64,000 nt of DNA from Thaumasiovibrio sp047250365 (GTDB taxonomy: Bacteria > Pseudomonadota > Gammaproteobacteria > Enterobacterales > Vibrionaceae), in assembly GCF_047250365.1 (NCBI RefSeq), contig NZ_JBLBVL010000003.1:372001-436000 (forward strand), in the 5' to 3' direction. Made by a program: the position numbers and the translations under genes. The notes under the pieces were generated by a model. That model was not told where the DNA came from, ran no database searches, and saw only the letters and a list, made by a program, of their open reading frames with translations. This document shows, one piece after another, positions 9,301-17,777 of the stretch (position 1 is the stretch's first letter; each line of letters starts with the position of its first letter).

Positions 9301-10233
9301 TCACAGCGTGTTACTGTGGCTGCGTACCGTTTTTATCCCTTCTAAGTGACCATGGCATTGCTGCCGAGCAATGCTAAAAAACGACTGTAGATAGCGACGT
9401 TTTTTATCATTATCACGTACAGCAGCATAGAGTCTACGCCACAAACCGCTCCCCAGTGGACGAGAGACAATCAGCCCTTGTTGCGCATAATCATAAACAG
9501 CCCAGTTAGGTAATGCAGCTATTCCTAACCCCGCCGACACCATCTGTATGAGCATCAGAGTATTGTCTGCCTGTTTCCACTGCTTGGGCTCGACACCAGC
9601 AGGAGAAAGAAAGTGATTAACGATGTCTAAACGCTGTTTTTGTACGGGGTAACTGAGCAGGGTTTGATCTGCAATATCTTCTGGGTTTATGGTCGTGTGA
9701 TTAATCAGGGGGTGATTGGTAGCCATAATCAGTTGCATCTCAAAATCAAATAGCGCTTCGTAATGGATCTCACCGCGTGGACGAATATCCGATGTCACGA
9801 CTAAATCTAATTCGCCTTGAATTAGAGCAGGGAGAGGATCGAAGCCGAAGCCGGAGGAAAAATCGAGCTCTACCTCAGGCCAATGGGTCTGATAGTCCTT
9901 GATGGCGGGCATCAGCCACTGAAAACAAGAATGACAATCTATCGCCATGTGAAGCCGTCCATTGATCTCTTCTTTTAAAGCAACAAGCTCATTTTCTGTG
10001 CGCGTTATCATTGGTAGAACTTGATCGGCCAATGCTAATAGCACTTTTCCCTCGGCAGTGAAGTTGACAGGTTTAGTTTTGCGTAAGAACAGTGGGCTAC
10101 AAAGCTTTTGCTCCAACTCTTTGATTTGGTGTGATAGCGCTGATTGGGTAAGACATAAGATATTGGCGGTGGCCGTCAATGAACCAGTCTCTCGTAGGGT
10201 TGCGAGTGTACGTAGATGTTTAAGCTCTAACAT
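9301..10233 (-). CDS. metR: LysR-type activator of methionine biosynthesis MetR
   Basis: LysR-family regulator of 310 residues that activates metE (and in enterics metH) with homocysteine as co-activator. The helix-turn-helix is at about residues 17-37 (LTATANILCLTQSALSHQIK) and the effector domain follows. Assignment rests on sequence similarity to MetR and on divergent placement with metE, the classical arrangement. A perfect MetR site overlaps its own start codon, consistent with the autorepression known in enterics. Confidence 0.93.
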   Translation of the reverse strand: MLELKHLRTLATLRETGSLTATANILCLTQSALSHQIKELEQKLCSPLFLRKTKPVNFTAEGKVLLALADQVLPMITRTENELVALKEEINGRLHMAIDCHSCFQWLMPAIKDYQTHWPEVELDFSSGFGFDPLPALIQGELDLVVTSDIRPRGEIHYEALFDFEMQLIMATNHPLINHTTINPEDIADQTLLSYPVQKQRLDIVNHFLSPAGVEPKQWKQADNTLMLIQMVSAGLGIAALPNWAVYDYAQQGLIVSRPLGSGLWRRLYAAVRDNDKKRRYLQSFFSIARQQCHGHLEGIKTVRSHSNTL

Positions 10234-10245
10234 GAATTATTTTCA
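10233..10245. promoter_or_regulatory. MetR binding site
   Basis: TGAATTATTTTCA is an exact match to the MetR consensus TGAA-N5-TTCA. It overlaps the first base of the metR start codon and lies about 90 bp upstream of metE, so one site could serve repression of metR and activation of metE. Confidence 0.8.
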
Positions 10246-10305
10246 ACGTCCATTTGAATTAATTGTGATTGTTTCATTCAAGATACTCCTAGATTATGGT
10301 TCTGT

Positions 10306-10321
10306 AAACATCTAGACGGCT
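10306..10321. promoter_or_regulatory. Tandem MetJ met boxes before metE
   Basis: Two adjacent 8-mers, AAACATCT (6 of 8) and AGACGGCT (7 of 8), match the met-box consensus AGACGTCT. They lie immediately before the metE ribosome site, where bound MetJ with S-adenosylmethionine would block initiation. metJ itself is not in the window. Confidence 0.6.
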
Positions 10322-10335
10322 AAAAGGATATGAAT

Positions 10336-12600
10336 ATGACCACGACTCACATTTTAGGTTACCCACGCATTGGTGCGAAGCGGGAACTGAAATTCGCCTT
10401 AGAATCTTATTGGCAGGGAGACATTGACCAAAAAGCGCTGAATGCGGTCGCAGCATCGCTAAGAGCAACACATTGGAAGGATCAAGCTGAGGCAGGGCTG
10501 GAGTACGTTACAGTCGGAGATTTTGCTTGGTATGATCATGTATTAACAACCAGTTTGATGTTGGGGAACATCCCTCGTCGTCACGCTAATGGTCACCCGG
10601 ACCTTGATACGCTGTTTCGTATTGCCCGTGGTCGCGCCAAAACGGAGTGTGGGTGTGCTGCTGCTGACATGACCAAGTGGTTTAATACCAACTATCACTA
10701 TATCGTGCCTGAATTTGAACAAGATACGCAGTTCTCATTGAGTTGGCATCAATTGTTTGAAGAGATAGCAGAAGCACAACAACAAGGGCACAAAGTAAAG
10801 CCTGTATTACTGGGTCCTCTCTCTTACCTGTGGCTGGGTGTTGAAAAATCAACCGATTTCGATCGCTTAACGCTATTGCCACGCTTATTGGCTGCCTATC
10901 AGCAAATTATTCAAAAGTTGGTCGCACTTAACATTGATTGGGTACAGATAGATGAGCCCATTCTAGCGCTAGATTTACCTCAAGCGTGGCGGGCGAGTTT
11001 TAAGCTCGCTTATCAAGTAATACGCGGTGATATAAAGGTCCTTCTAACAACCTACTTTGATGACATAGCAACGCAGCTAGATATCATTTCAACATTAGCG
11101 ATTGATGGCTTACATGTCGATTTAGTGTCCGCACCAAAACAACTCAACGTTGTCGTAGAAACGCTGCCAAGCGATTGGGTGCTGTCGGTCGGTGTCGTGA
11201 ATGGTCGTAATGTTTGGCGTAGCGACCTATCGTCTTGGTACAAAACCTTAGCGCCGCTTCAAGCTGATTTAGGTGAGCGTTTATGGATCGGCTCTTCGTG
11301 TTCATTGCTTCATAGCCCCATTGATTTAGAGAGTGAAGAGAAGCTTGATAAAGGTGCGAAGAGTTGGTTTGCGTTTGCGAAACAAAAGCTCTCGGAGATC
11401 ACGCTATTGGCTGACGCCTTAAATGGAAAGCGCGATGCTATAGCACAATGTCATGCTTATAGTGCATCGATTGTTGCGCGTCGAAGTGATGAAAAAGTGC
11501 ATAACTCAAACGTACAGGCTCGGCTTCGTGATTGGAATGCCACACTGGCGCAAAGAAGCGCAGATTATCCGTTGCGTGCCCAAGCGCAACAACAGGCACT
11601 TAACTTGCCTACTTATCCAACCACTACGATAGGCTCTTTCCCACAAACCAGTGAAATTCGTCAGCAACGCCGTCAATTTAAAGCCGGTCAATTAAGTGAA
11701 ATGGAATACAATTTAGCGTTACGCGGTCACATAAAGGAGGCCATTCAGCGTCAAGAGAAGCTAGAGTTGGATGTTTTGGTGCATGGTGAAGCAGAGCGCA
11801 ATGATATGGTCGAGTATTTTGCAGAGTTACTGGATGGCTTTATCTCGACGCAGTTTGGGTGGGTGCAAAGCTATGGCTCGCGTTGTGTCAAACCTGCTGT
11901 GGTGGTGGGTGACATTTCTCGTCCAGCACCGATGACAGTGGAATGGTCGGCTTATGCACAGTCATTAACCGATAAGAAAGTGAAGGGGATGTTAACTGGC
12001 CCTGTTACCATCTTAGGTTGGACGTTCCCACGAGAAGATATTAGCCGTCAACACATAGCCGCTCAGATAGCATTGGCGCTACGAGATGAGGTAGCAGATT
12101 TACAGGCTGCGGGCATTAACATTATTCAAATTGATGAGCCAGCGATTCGTGAAGGGTTACCGCTTAAACGGGCAGAGTGGCAAGCGTATCTTGATTGGGC
12201 AGTGGAGAGCTTTAAAGTATCGGCTGGCAGTGCCGTGGCAGAGACTCAGATTCATACACACATGTGTTACAGCGACTTTAACGATATTATCGAGGCGATA
12301 GCTGCACTCGATGCAGATGTGATTACCATTGAAACGTCTCGTTCAGATATGGCGTTATTAAATGCGTTTGAAGTATTTGAGTATCCAAATGCAATTGGTC
12401 CAGGTGTCTATGATATTCACTCTCCAAACATCCCAACGGTTGAACAGATGGTAGGTTTGATTGAAAAGGCTGGTGAACGTATTCCCAAAGAACGATTGTG
12501 GGTAAATCCAGATTGTGGACTAAAAACTAGAAACTGGGAAGAGACTGAGGCGGCATTGCGTAATATGGTGTCTGCAGCGAAGCAACTTCGACAGGACTAG
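10336..12600 (+). CDS. metE: Cobalamin-independent methionine synthase
   Basis: Transfers the methyl group of 5-methyltetrahydropteroyltri-glutamate to homocysteine. The 754-residue protein has the two barrels of MetE: an N-terminal barrel beginning ILGYPRIGAKRELKFALE and a C-terminal catalytic barrel with the zinc ligands in HTHMCYSDF (His and Cys), a Glu in the following TIETSRSD region, and a Cys in WVNPDCGLKTR. I chose the ATG at 10336 because AAAAGGA at 10322-10328 is 7 bases away from it, whereas it is only 1 base from the in-frame ATG at 10330. Regulation by MetR and MetJ is suggested by the sites upstream; I saw no B12 riboswitch. Confidence 0.96.
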   Translation: MTTTHILGYPRIGAKRELKFALESYWQGDIDQKALNAVAASLRATHWKDQAEAGLEYVTVGDFAWYDHVLTTSLMLGNIPRRHANGHPDLDTLFRIARGRAKTECGCAAADMTKWFNTNYHYIVPEFEQDTQFSLSWHQLFEEIAEAQQQGHKVKPVLLGPLSYLWLGVEKSTDFDRLTLLPRLLAAYQQIIQKLVALNIDWVQIDEPILALDLPQAWRASFKLAYQVIRGDIKVLLTTYFDDIATQLDIISTLAIDGLHVDLVSAPKQLNVVVETLPSDWVLSVGVVNGRNVWRSDLSSWYKTLAPLQADLGERLWIGSSCSLLHSPIDLESEEKLDKGAKSWFAFAKQKLSEITLLADALNGKRDAIAQCHAYSASIVARRSDEKVHNSNVQARLRDWNATLAQRSADYPLRAQAQQQALNLPTYPTTTIGSFPQTSEIRQQRRQFKAGQLSEMEYNLALRGHIKEAIQRQEKLELDVLVHGEAERNDMVEYFAELLDGFISTQFGWVQSYGSRCVKPAVVVGDISRPAPMTVEWSAYAQSLTDKKVKGMLTGPVTILGWTFPREDISRQHIAAQIALALRDEVADLQAAGINIIQIDEPAIREGLPLKRAEWQAYLDWAVESFKVSAGSAVAETQIHTHMCYSDFNDIIEAIAALDADVITIETSRSDMALLNAFEVFEYPNAIGPGVYDIHSPNIPTVEQMVGLIEKAGERIPKERLWVNPDCGLKTRNWEETEAALRNMVSAAKQLRQD

Positions 12601-12655
12601 CTCTATTCAAGCCCGTCAGTTCAACTAGGTGGTGCATCGTTAGTTAAAACAAAAC

Positions 12656-12694
12656 AGCCACTATGTGCTTTTAATAACGAAAGACATAGTGGCT
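12656..12694 (-). terminator. Terminator of the torECA operon
   Basis: Inverted repeat of 11 bp (12656-12666 with 12684-12694), with a further CTTT/AAAG pairing inside the loop. On the minus strand it is followed by GTTTTGTTTTAAC. It lies between the convergent metE and torA stops and may also stop metE transcripts. Confidence 0.75.
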
Positions 12695-12727
12695 CATGGG
12701 TGGTGGCAAATCGGTGTTGTTATACGC

Positions 12728-15196
12728 TTAGCTGACCATGATTGGTCCGCCGAAAGCGGTAACGGGAGGGACATCGCCAGTGAATTTCTCGATTTCTACG
12801 ACACAGGTGTTGGCGCTGGTGGCTTGAGATAGTTCAGAAGCACCAATGTCGAGCGTCATAGAGTTAGGGTCTCCATAGGTATCAATGGCTCCGATGGCCT
12901 CATTAAGGGGGCCGTACCATGCTCCTTCTTGAATACGAACAACGCCTGGTGGATAGTTGTCGGAAACAACTGCACCCACTAATGCTTGCCCGCGATCATT
13001 AAACACCCGAACGAGATCACCGTCGGCTATCCCGCGTGACTTAGCATCTTCAGGGCTTATATAGATGGGCTCTCTGCCTTGTACGCTATAAGTGGCACGA
13101 AATTCTTCTGATTCACACATTTGTGAATGCAGCCGTTTATCGGGATGGCAAGACTGTAACCAGAGTGGATAAACATCCGACTTAGGCCCGCCATGTGAGC
13201 GTTCTGTTTTTTCAAGCCACATTGGATGTCCCTGACACCCTTGATAGCCCATCCTATCGATGGTGCGACTGAAGATTTCAATGAAACCAGAAGGTGTGCC
13301 AAGTGGTGCTATTTCTGGGTCTTCGCGGAAATCGGCATGGCGAACATAGTTACTACCTTTACCAAAGGTAACCAAGCCATCTTGCCAGAACTGCGCAAAG
13401 TCAGGCATGTCAAAATTACCTTTGTTGGCCTCTCGACATTCGTTGTAGAGCATTTCTACCCATTCCATCTCGTCCATCCCGCGAGTATATTCTTTGTGTT
13501 TTCCCCAACGGCGACAGAGATCGGTGAAAATATCAAAGTCTGTTTTAGACTGATAAAGCGGATCAACCAGTTTGTGCATGGCAAGAATGCCACTCGCAGA
13601 ATAGGCGCCATAAAGGTCAATATCATTGCGCTCAAACTGGGTACAAGCAGGTAAGACAATATCAGAAAATCGGCAAGTGGCAGTCCAGCAGTAATCAATG
13701 CTGACCACGGTATGCAACGTTTGAAACGCTTTTTTCATCCGGTTACGATCTTGATGATGATGCCAAGGGTTATTGCCACTAAAGACCATCATTTTTATAT
13801 CGGGTAGGGTAACCGTAGCACCGTTATAGTTGATCTTTTTCCCTGGCTCTAACAGTGCATCAACCCAACGTGCAACGGGAATGGTTCGACTGTAACCATT
13901 GAAATCGTCATTGTCCCACTTTGGTTTTTGCCCTGTATCGACATTGCGAGGGAACCCGCCAGGGCCGGCTGCGCCTGTGGGTGGAACGCCGATACCACTA
14001 TAGTGATGCGCGTATGACACACCGCCACCAGGCTGACCGATTTGACCTAGCATGGCAGCGATTACAGCCCCCATCCAATAGGGTTGTTCGCCATGCTCTT
14101 GGCGCTGAATACACCAACCAAAGATGATTTGGGTACGATTGGCCGCCATTAAGCGCGCATAGTCACGAATTTGATCGGCTTCGATACCACAAATCTCTGC
14201 CGCCCATTCTGGTGTTTTTTCAATGTTATCTTTAGATTCGCCCAGTAAGTAGGGTACAAACTCATCGAACCCCAGTGCATAGGTTTCTAAAAAGCCTTTA
14301 TCGTATAACTCTTCTTTATAGAGGGTATGCGCGATGCCTAGCATGAAAGGAACATCAGTTTGAGGATGAATATATTGATGCTCGCAGTTAAGGTAATTTT
14401 GCGTTTTCGATTTTACCGGGTCGATAGAGATAACCCGAATGTCGCCTGATGCCACTTTATCTTTTAATTGCTCATAATATTCATAGACTTCATGGGTTTC
14501 ACATTGCCAACCTACTTGCGTATTTTTGACTGGGTCATTAGCCCAAAAAATAACAACATCACTGTGTTCAAAAATTTCAGGCCATGATGTTTGCTGTGCG
14601 TAAACTTCAGTTGAGCCAAGAACGTAAGGTAGAATAGTTTGTCCAGCACCTGTTGAGTAATCACCAACCTTTGTTAAATAGTTGCCGTGCATACCAACGG
14701 CACGTTGCATGTGACTGGTACAACTATGGAATTGGCCGGTTTGTCGCCAACCGGTTTGTCCGGCATGCAGTGCCCACGGGCCGTAATCTTTTTGCACGCG
14801 TTCCAGCTCTCGATAAAACAGATCAAGTGCTTCATCCCAAGTGACTCGCACAAAACGATTATTTCCCCGCGTATCTGCACTGTATTTGTGTTTTTTTAAC
14901 CAATCGAGGCGTACCATTGGATAACGTACCCTTGACGGATTATAAATCACCCCTTTTATACCGTTAATCATGTCGGTAGGGTATTTATCAAATTCAAGCG
15001 GGACAATTTCTTCTACTTTTCCCGCATATATGCGCGCTCGAAATGCGCCAAAGTGTGAGCCAGAAACTCGCCATATTCCCGCTTTGCTATTTTCCTCAGT
15101 AGCGTGCGCGAGTGGCGAAAGAAGACTTGGACCAATAATCGCAGAGGTACTTCCTGCTGCCAGCCCTTTAATAAACTGTCGACGACTGATAGTCAT
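12728..15196 (-). CDS. torA: Trimethylamine N-oxide reductase TorA (periplasmic molybdoenzyme)
   Basis: Periplasmic bis-molybdopterin guanine dinucleotide enzyme of 822 residues that reduces TMAO to trimethylamine as a terminal electron acceptor. A twin-arginine signal SRRQFIKG is at residues 4-11, followed by a hydrophobic stretch and an AHA-type cleavage site near residue 32. The serine expected to ligate molybdenum is in GDYSTGAG (about residue 180). Length and sequence fit the TorA/DorA/BisC group; TorA is favoured by the adjoining torC, torE and nearby torD. It follows torC by 16 bp in one operon. Confidence 0.93.
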   Translation of the reverse strand: MTISRRQFIKGLAAGSTSAIIGPSLLSPLAHATEENSKAGIWRVSGSHFGAFRARIYAGKVEEIVPLEFDKYPTDMINGIKGVIYNPSRVRYPMVRLDWLKKHKYSADTRGNNRFVRVTWDEALDLFYRELERVQKDYGPWALHAGQTGWRQTGQFHSCTSHMQRAVGMHGNYLTKVGDYSTGAGQTILPYVLGSTEVYAQQTSWPEIFEHSDVVIFWANDPVKNTQVGWQCETHEVYEYYEQLKDKVASGDIRVISIDPVKSKTQNYLNCEHQYIHPQTDVPFMLGIAHTLYKEELYDKGFLETYALGFDEFVPYLLGESKDNIEKTPEWAAEICGIEADQIRDYARLMAANRTQIIFGWCIQRQEHGEQPYWMGAVIAAMLGQIGQPGGGVSYAHHYSGIGVPPTGAAGPGGFPRNVDTGQKPKWDNDDFNGYSRTIPVARWVDALLEPGKKINYNGATVTLPDIKMMVFSGNNPWHHHQDRNRMKKAFQTLHTVVSIDYCWTATCRFSDIVLPACTQFERNDIDLYGAYSASGILAMHKLVDPLYQSKTDFDIFTDLCRRWGKHKEYTRGMDEMEWVEMLYNECREANKGNFDMPDFAQFWQDGLVTFGKGSNYVRHADFREDPEIAPLGTPSGFIEIFSRTIDRMGYQGCQGHPMWLEKTERSHGGPKSDVYPLWLQSCHPDKRLHSQMCESEEFRATYSVQGREPIYISPEDAKSRGIADGDLVRVFNDRGQALVGAVVSDNYPPGVVRIQEGAWYGPLNEAIGAIDTYGDPNSMTLDIGASELSQATSANTCVVEIEKFTGDVPPVTAFGGPIMVS

Positions 15197-15212
15197 ATGT
15201 CACCTTCCTGCG

Positions 15213-16403
15213 TTAATGATGGTCGTCTGAGAAATCAGAAGAATGTTTTTGTAAATACTTGAGAACGAGTGCTTCGCTGTCAGCATCTAAGTTAACGAAC
15301 GACAGCATACCGTTGAACATGCCGGGCCAAGCATTCGTGCTAAAGTGAGCGGGAGCGGGTTGTGTATGACAGACACTACAGTTGGTATTGTATGCCTCAT
15401 CAGCTTTTGCCCATAACGGCTCAGGCGATGATAACAGTGAGTCTTTTGCCATCCAGAGTGTTACCGTAATGCGCTCCCATCCAAGACCCGTTAAGTCGTC
15501 TTCTTTTTGTTCAAAGGACTGCACTAACGTATCGTTTGCAGCGGCCTCTTTAGTTAATGAGCCTGTCGCTATGTTTAACCCAAAGTCCTCATTAATGACT
15601 CGGCCAAAGCCTTTAGTCTTGCGCCAGCCATTGATTTCAACTTGAATGGCATCTTTTTGTTCCGTCACGACCTTAATCATAGATGCAGGGTTGAGCAGCC
15701 CGGCGCGTTGAGAGAGAGCGGGGTCTTCAAACATTTCTAAATGGCGTACGCTGTAGTAATCGCTGCCTGCGCTGTAACGGGTGCCTTGCGATTGTTGAAC
15801 TAGCTCGCCAATCATACCGCCGGATGTATCCATGCTTTCGGGTAACTTATGCGCAATGCCTTTGTGACAGTCAATACAGCTCTGATCACGCTCCGCTGCC
15901 TGTTGCATCTGTATTCTTGCTGTGTTGGACATGCTATCCCAGTCCATACTGGCGTAGTTATGGCAGTTTTTACATTCGAGTGAGCCATTTGCTGCGAAGC
16001 GATCCCATTCATGCTGAGCAAGAACGAGGCGCCTTTCTTCAAATTTTTCTTGTGTACTAATGCTGCCAGCAAACCATGCAAAGACCTCTTTACTGGCTTG
16101 TACTTTACGAGCAATTTTGTCGGTCCAGTTATGAGGAACATGGCAGTCAGGGCATGTTGCTCTAACGCCAGAATGGTTAGACCAATGTACTGTTTCTTGC
16201 AGCTCGGTATAAACAAGATCGTTGTCGGGTTGATTGTGACACGAAATGCAAAACTCTTCGGTATTAGTAGCCTCTAGGGCGGTGTTAAATCCACCCCAGA
16301 ATATAACGCCGGCGATAAAGCCGCCGAGACACAGCACGCCTAGGCTGATATGGGTAGCTGGTCGATTGAATGCGCGCCATATTGCTTTTAGTTTTTCTTT
16401 CAT
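15213..16403 (-). CDS. torC: Membrane-anchored pentahaem cytochrome c TorC
   Basis: NapC/NirT-type quinol dehydrogenase of 396 residues that passes electrons from the quinol pool to TorA. One N-terminal membrane anchor (about residues 17-39) is followed by periplasmic haem domains. Five CxxCH motifs are present: CISCH, CPDCH, CKNCH and CIDCH in the N-terminal tetrahaem domain, and CSVCH in the C-terminal monohaem domain, as in E. coli and Shewanella TorC. The ATG at 16403 has a GAG-type ribosome site. It is the middle gene of torECA. Confidence 0.95.
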   Translation of the reverse strand: MKEKLKAIWRAFNRPATHISLGVLCLGGFIAGVIFWGGFNTALEATNTEEFCISCHNQPDNDLVYTELQETVHWSNHSGVRATCPDCHVPHNWTDKIARKVQASKEVFAWFAGSISTQEKFEERRLVLAQHEWDRFAANGSLECKNCHNYASMDWDSMSNTARIQMQQAAERDQSCIDCHKGIAHKLPESMDTSGGMIGELVQQSQGTRYSAGSDYYSVRHLEMFEDPALSQRAGLLNPASMIKVVTEQKDAIQVEINGWRKTKGFGRVINEDFGLNIATGSLTKEAAANDTLVQSFEQKEDDLTGLGWERITVTLWMAKDSLLSSPEPLWAKADEAYNTNCSVCHTQPAPAHFSTNAWPGMFNGMLSFVNLDADSEALVLKYLQKHSSDFSDDHH

Positions 16404-16453
16404 AATGATTTCTCAATCTAGTTATTTTGGATAGAGCTCGGGCGATAAAGGCG

Positions 16454-16624
16454 TTAGCCGTGACCTGGAGGGCCAAGGAAGAAGACTTGCAGCATCCAAA
16501 TAATGAAACCATAACCGCCAACGAAGATGACAGAGAGGATTGGAAAGAGAAAAAGGATGGTAAACAAGTAAGCTTGCCATTCTCGTTTAGCGCAGGGTGC
16601 ATCGTTGTTTTTGTCGGAGTTCAT
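16454..16624 (-). CDS. torE: TorE small membrane protein (56 aa)
   Basis: Read by hand because it is short. Minus-strand translation gives a 56-residue protein: a polar, basic N-terminus (MNSDKNNDAPCAKREWQ), one long hydrophobic segment (about residues 19-52) and a C-terminal GPPGHG. This is the TorE family, found at the head of torECAD operons in Shewanella and Vibrio; its exact role in TMAO respiration is not well defined. The ribosome site GGAG lies about 9 bases before the ATG at 16624. It is 50 bp upstream of torC and co-directional, so it should be the first gene of the operon. Confidence 0.88.
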   Translation of the reverse strand: MNSDKNNDAPCAKREWQAYLFTILFLFPILSVIFVGGYGFIIWMLQVFFLGPPGHG

Positions 16625-16709
16625 ATTTATCACTCTCCATTATGGCATCACGCTAAATTATAGATGCGTGTGACGTAATGTGGTGAAAAAATAGAACGAG
16701 TATGAAAAG

Positions 16710-16736
16710 AAAGCCACATTTGTGTGATGTGGCTTT
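16710..16736 (-). terminator. Terminator of tfoY
   Basis: Perfect 10-bp stem (16710-16719 with 16727-16736) and 7-nt loop, placed 10 bp beyond the tfoY stop. On the minus strand it runs into TTCTTTTCATAC. It separates the riboswitch-controlled tfoY from torECA. Confidence 0.75.
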
Positions 16737-16746
16737 TATTGAGGGG

Positions 16747-17349
16747 TTATTGATTTAGATGAGTTAGAAGCTCTTGGCGTCTTGCTTCTCCAACCACGGA
16801 CCAATGTTTGCCAGTAATTGCACCTTCCAGCGCCCATAATAGCTCGACATTGAGATTGTCTCCTTGTGATTGCTGCAGCAATTTGAATGCTTCTAATGCA
16901 CCTTTTTCCACCAACTCATCGACTGAAGCAATACCTGCTTTTTTCAACATACGTTCATTGGCTAAACGTAAATTGGGCAGATCCTTAATACGATCGGGTA
17001 GTTTGGCTTTTTTTGCGACTTGCTCCTCTTTATCTTGTTGGGCAGAAGATAGCGCAACGGAGGCTTGCGATATGATCTGATCTGGCGTGTCCCACCAAGT
17101 TTCCGGGATCGCGTAGTATTTAGTAACGACGGGAAAGCCGCGTTTTTTGTAAATATACGGTTCAAAGTTGCTGGCTTTGAACTCGCGCTCGTTGCTTGCG
17201 TTGGCACGTAAATGAAGCTTGTCGTTAACAACCAATGCAAACATGGTTTCGCCTAAGAATAGGCCGAACCCACCAAACATTGAGCGCGACTTTATGTGCC
17301 CGAAGCTGGATAATAATTTAATTGAGTTTTTTAGTACTGGTTTGTCCAT
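16747..17349 (-). CDS. tfoY: TfoX/Sxy family regulator, TfoY type
   Basis: Protein of 200 residues with both Sxy domains: TfoX_N (about residues 1-95, with the KSRSMFGGFGLFLG motif) and TfoX_C (about 112-195, with LPNLRLANERMLKKAGI). Vibrios carry two such proteins; in V. cholerae TfoX drives competence, and TfoY promotes type VI secretion, motility and related traits. I call this TfoY because a Vc2-type cyclic di-GMP riboswitch precedes it, as upstream of V. cholerae tfoY, and because purR is the next gene upstream. The leader is about 230 nt long. TfoX-family proteins are thought to act with CRP on promoters. Confidence 0.88.
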   Translation of the reverse strand: MDKPVLKNSIKLLSSFGHIKSRSMFGGFGLFLGETMFALVVNDKLHLRANASNEREFKASNFEPYIYKKRGFPVVTKYYAIPETWWDTPDQIISQASVALSSAQQDKEEQVAKKAKLPDRIKDLPNLRLANERMLKKAGIASVDELVEKGALEAFKLLQQSQGDNLNVELLWALEGAITGKHWSVVGEARRQELLTHLNQ

Positions 17350-17474
17350 GCTACATCTCGGTGATTATGTGAATAGGTCACCACTAATCAGAGCTAGGAA
17401 CCAAGAATAGACCAAGCGTACGAAAAGATTGTCAACGTAGTGTCAACAGTCATGCATCGTCATATTTGGTTTTT

Positions 17475-17577
17475 CCATCGGCAACCCCGCTACCATTCGT
17501 CAAAAAAATCTATGTTTTCTGACGGTTAGGCCGGAAGCTTTGCGTCCCAATCTTTCGAAAGGTTTGCCCTGTTCGTG
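17475..17577 (-). ncRNA. Cyclic di-GMP-I (GEMM-I) riboswitch, Vc2-like
   Basis: The minus-strand sequence reproduces the conserved core of the GEMM-I aptamer in order: CACGAACAGGGCAAACC, a GAAA tetraloop, GGGACGCAAAGC, CCGGCCTAA (tetraloop-receptor side), a variable helix closed by CGTCA/TGACG, and TAGCGGGGTTGCCGATGG. This is nearly the same wording as the V. cholerae Vc2 aptamer, which sits in the same place before tfoY. The aptamer ends about 125 nt before the ATG. I do not see a clean terminator between aptamer and gene, so control may act on translation or stability. In V. cholerae high cyclic di-GMP is reported to keep TfoY low; applying that here is inference. Confidence 0.93.
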
Positions 17578-17712
17578 ACACGCAGTAGCTTATCTTAATC
17601 TTAGTTTATGATCTTCATCCCAATTTAAAAGTGTGACATCGGTTCAGTGGAATCAGCTAAGGATAAGAAATTGAAAGAATATAATGGTAGATATTTTGCA
17701 TAAACCACAAAA

Positions 17713-17741
17713 AGAGCCAGTAGCGGTATGCTACTGGCTCT
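17713..17741 (-). terminator. Terminator of purR
   Basis: Perfect 12-bp stem (17713-17724 and 17730-17741) with a 5-nt loop. It lies 37 bp after the purR stop and is followed on the minus strand by TTTTGTGGTTT. The plus-strand side also has a T run, so it may work both ways. Confidence 0.8.
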
Positions 17742-17777
17742 AACATTTTTTGTGTATTTTAAGGGGGAATAGGTTGA

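Noticed and set aside
10246..10329. Possible B12 riboswitch before metE
   Set aside because: The gap is under 100 bp, too short for a cobalamin riboswitch, and has none of the B12-box sequence.
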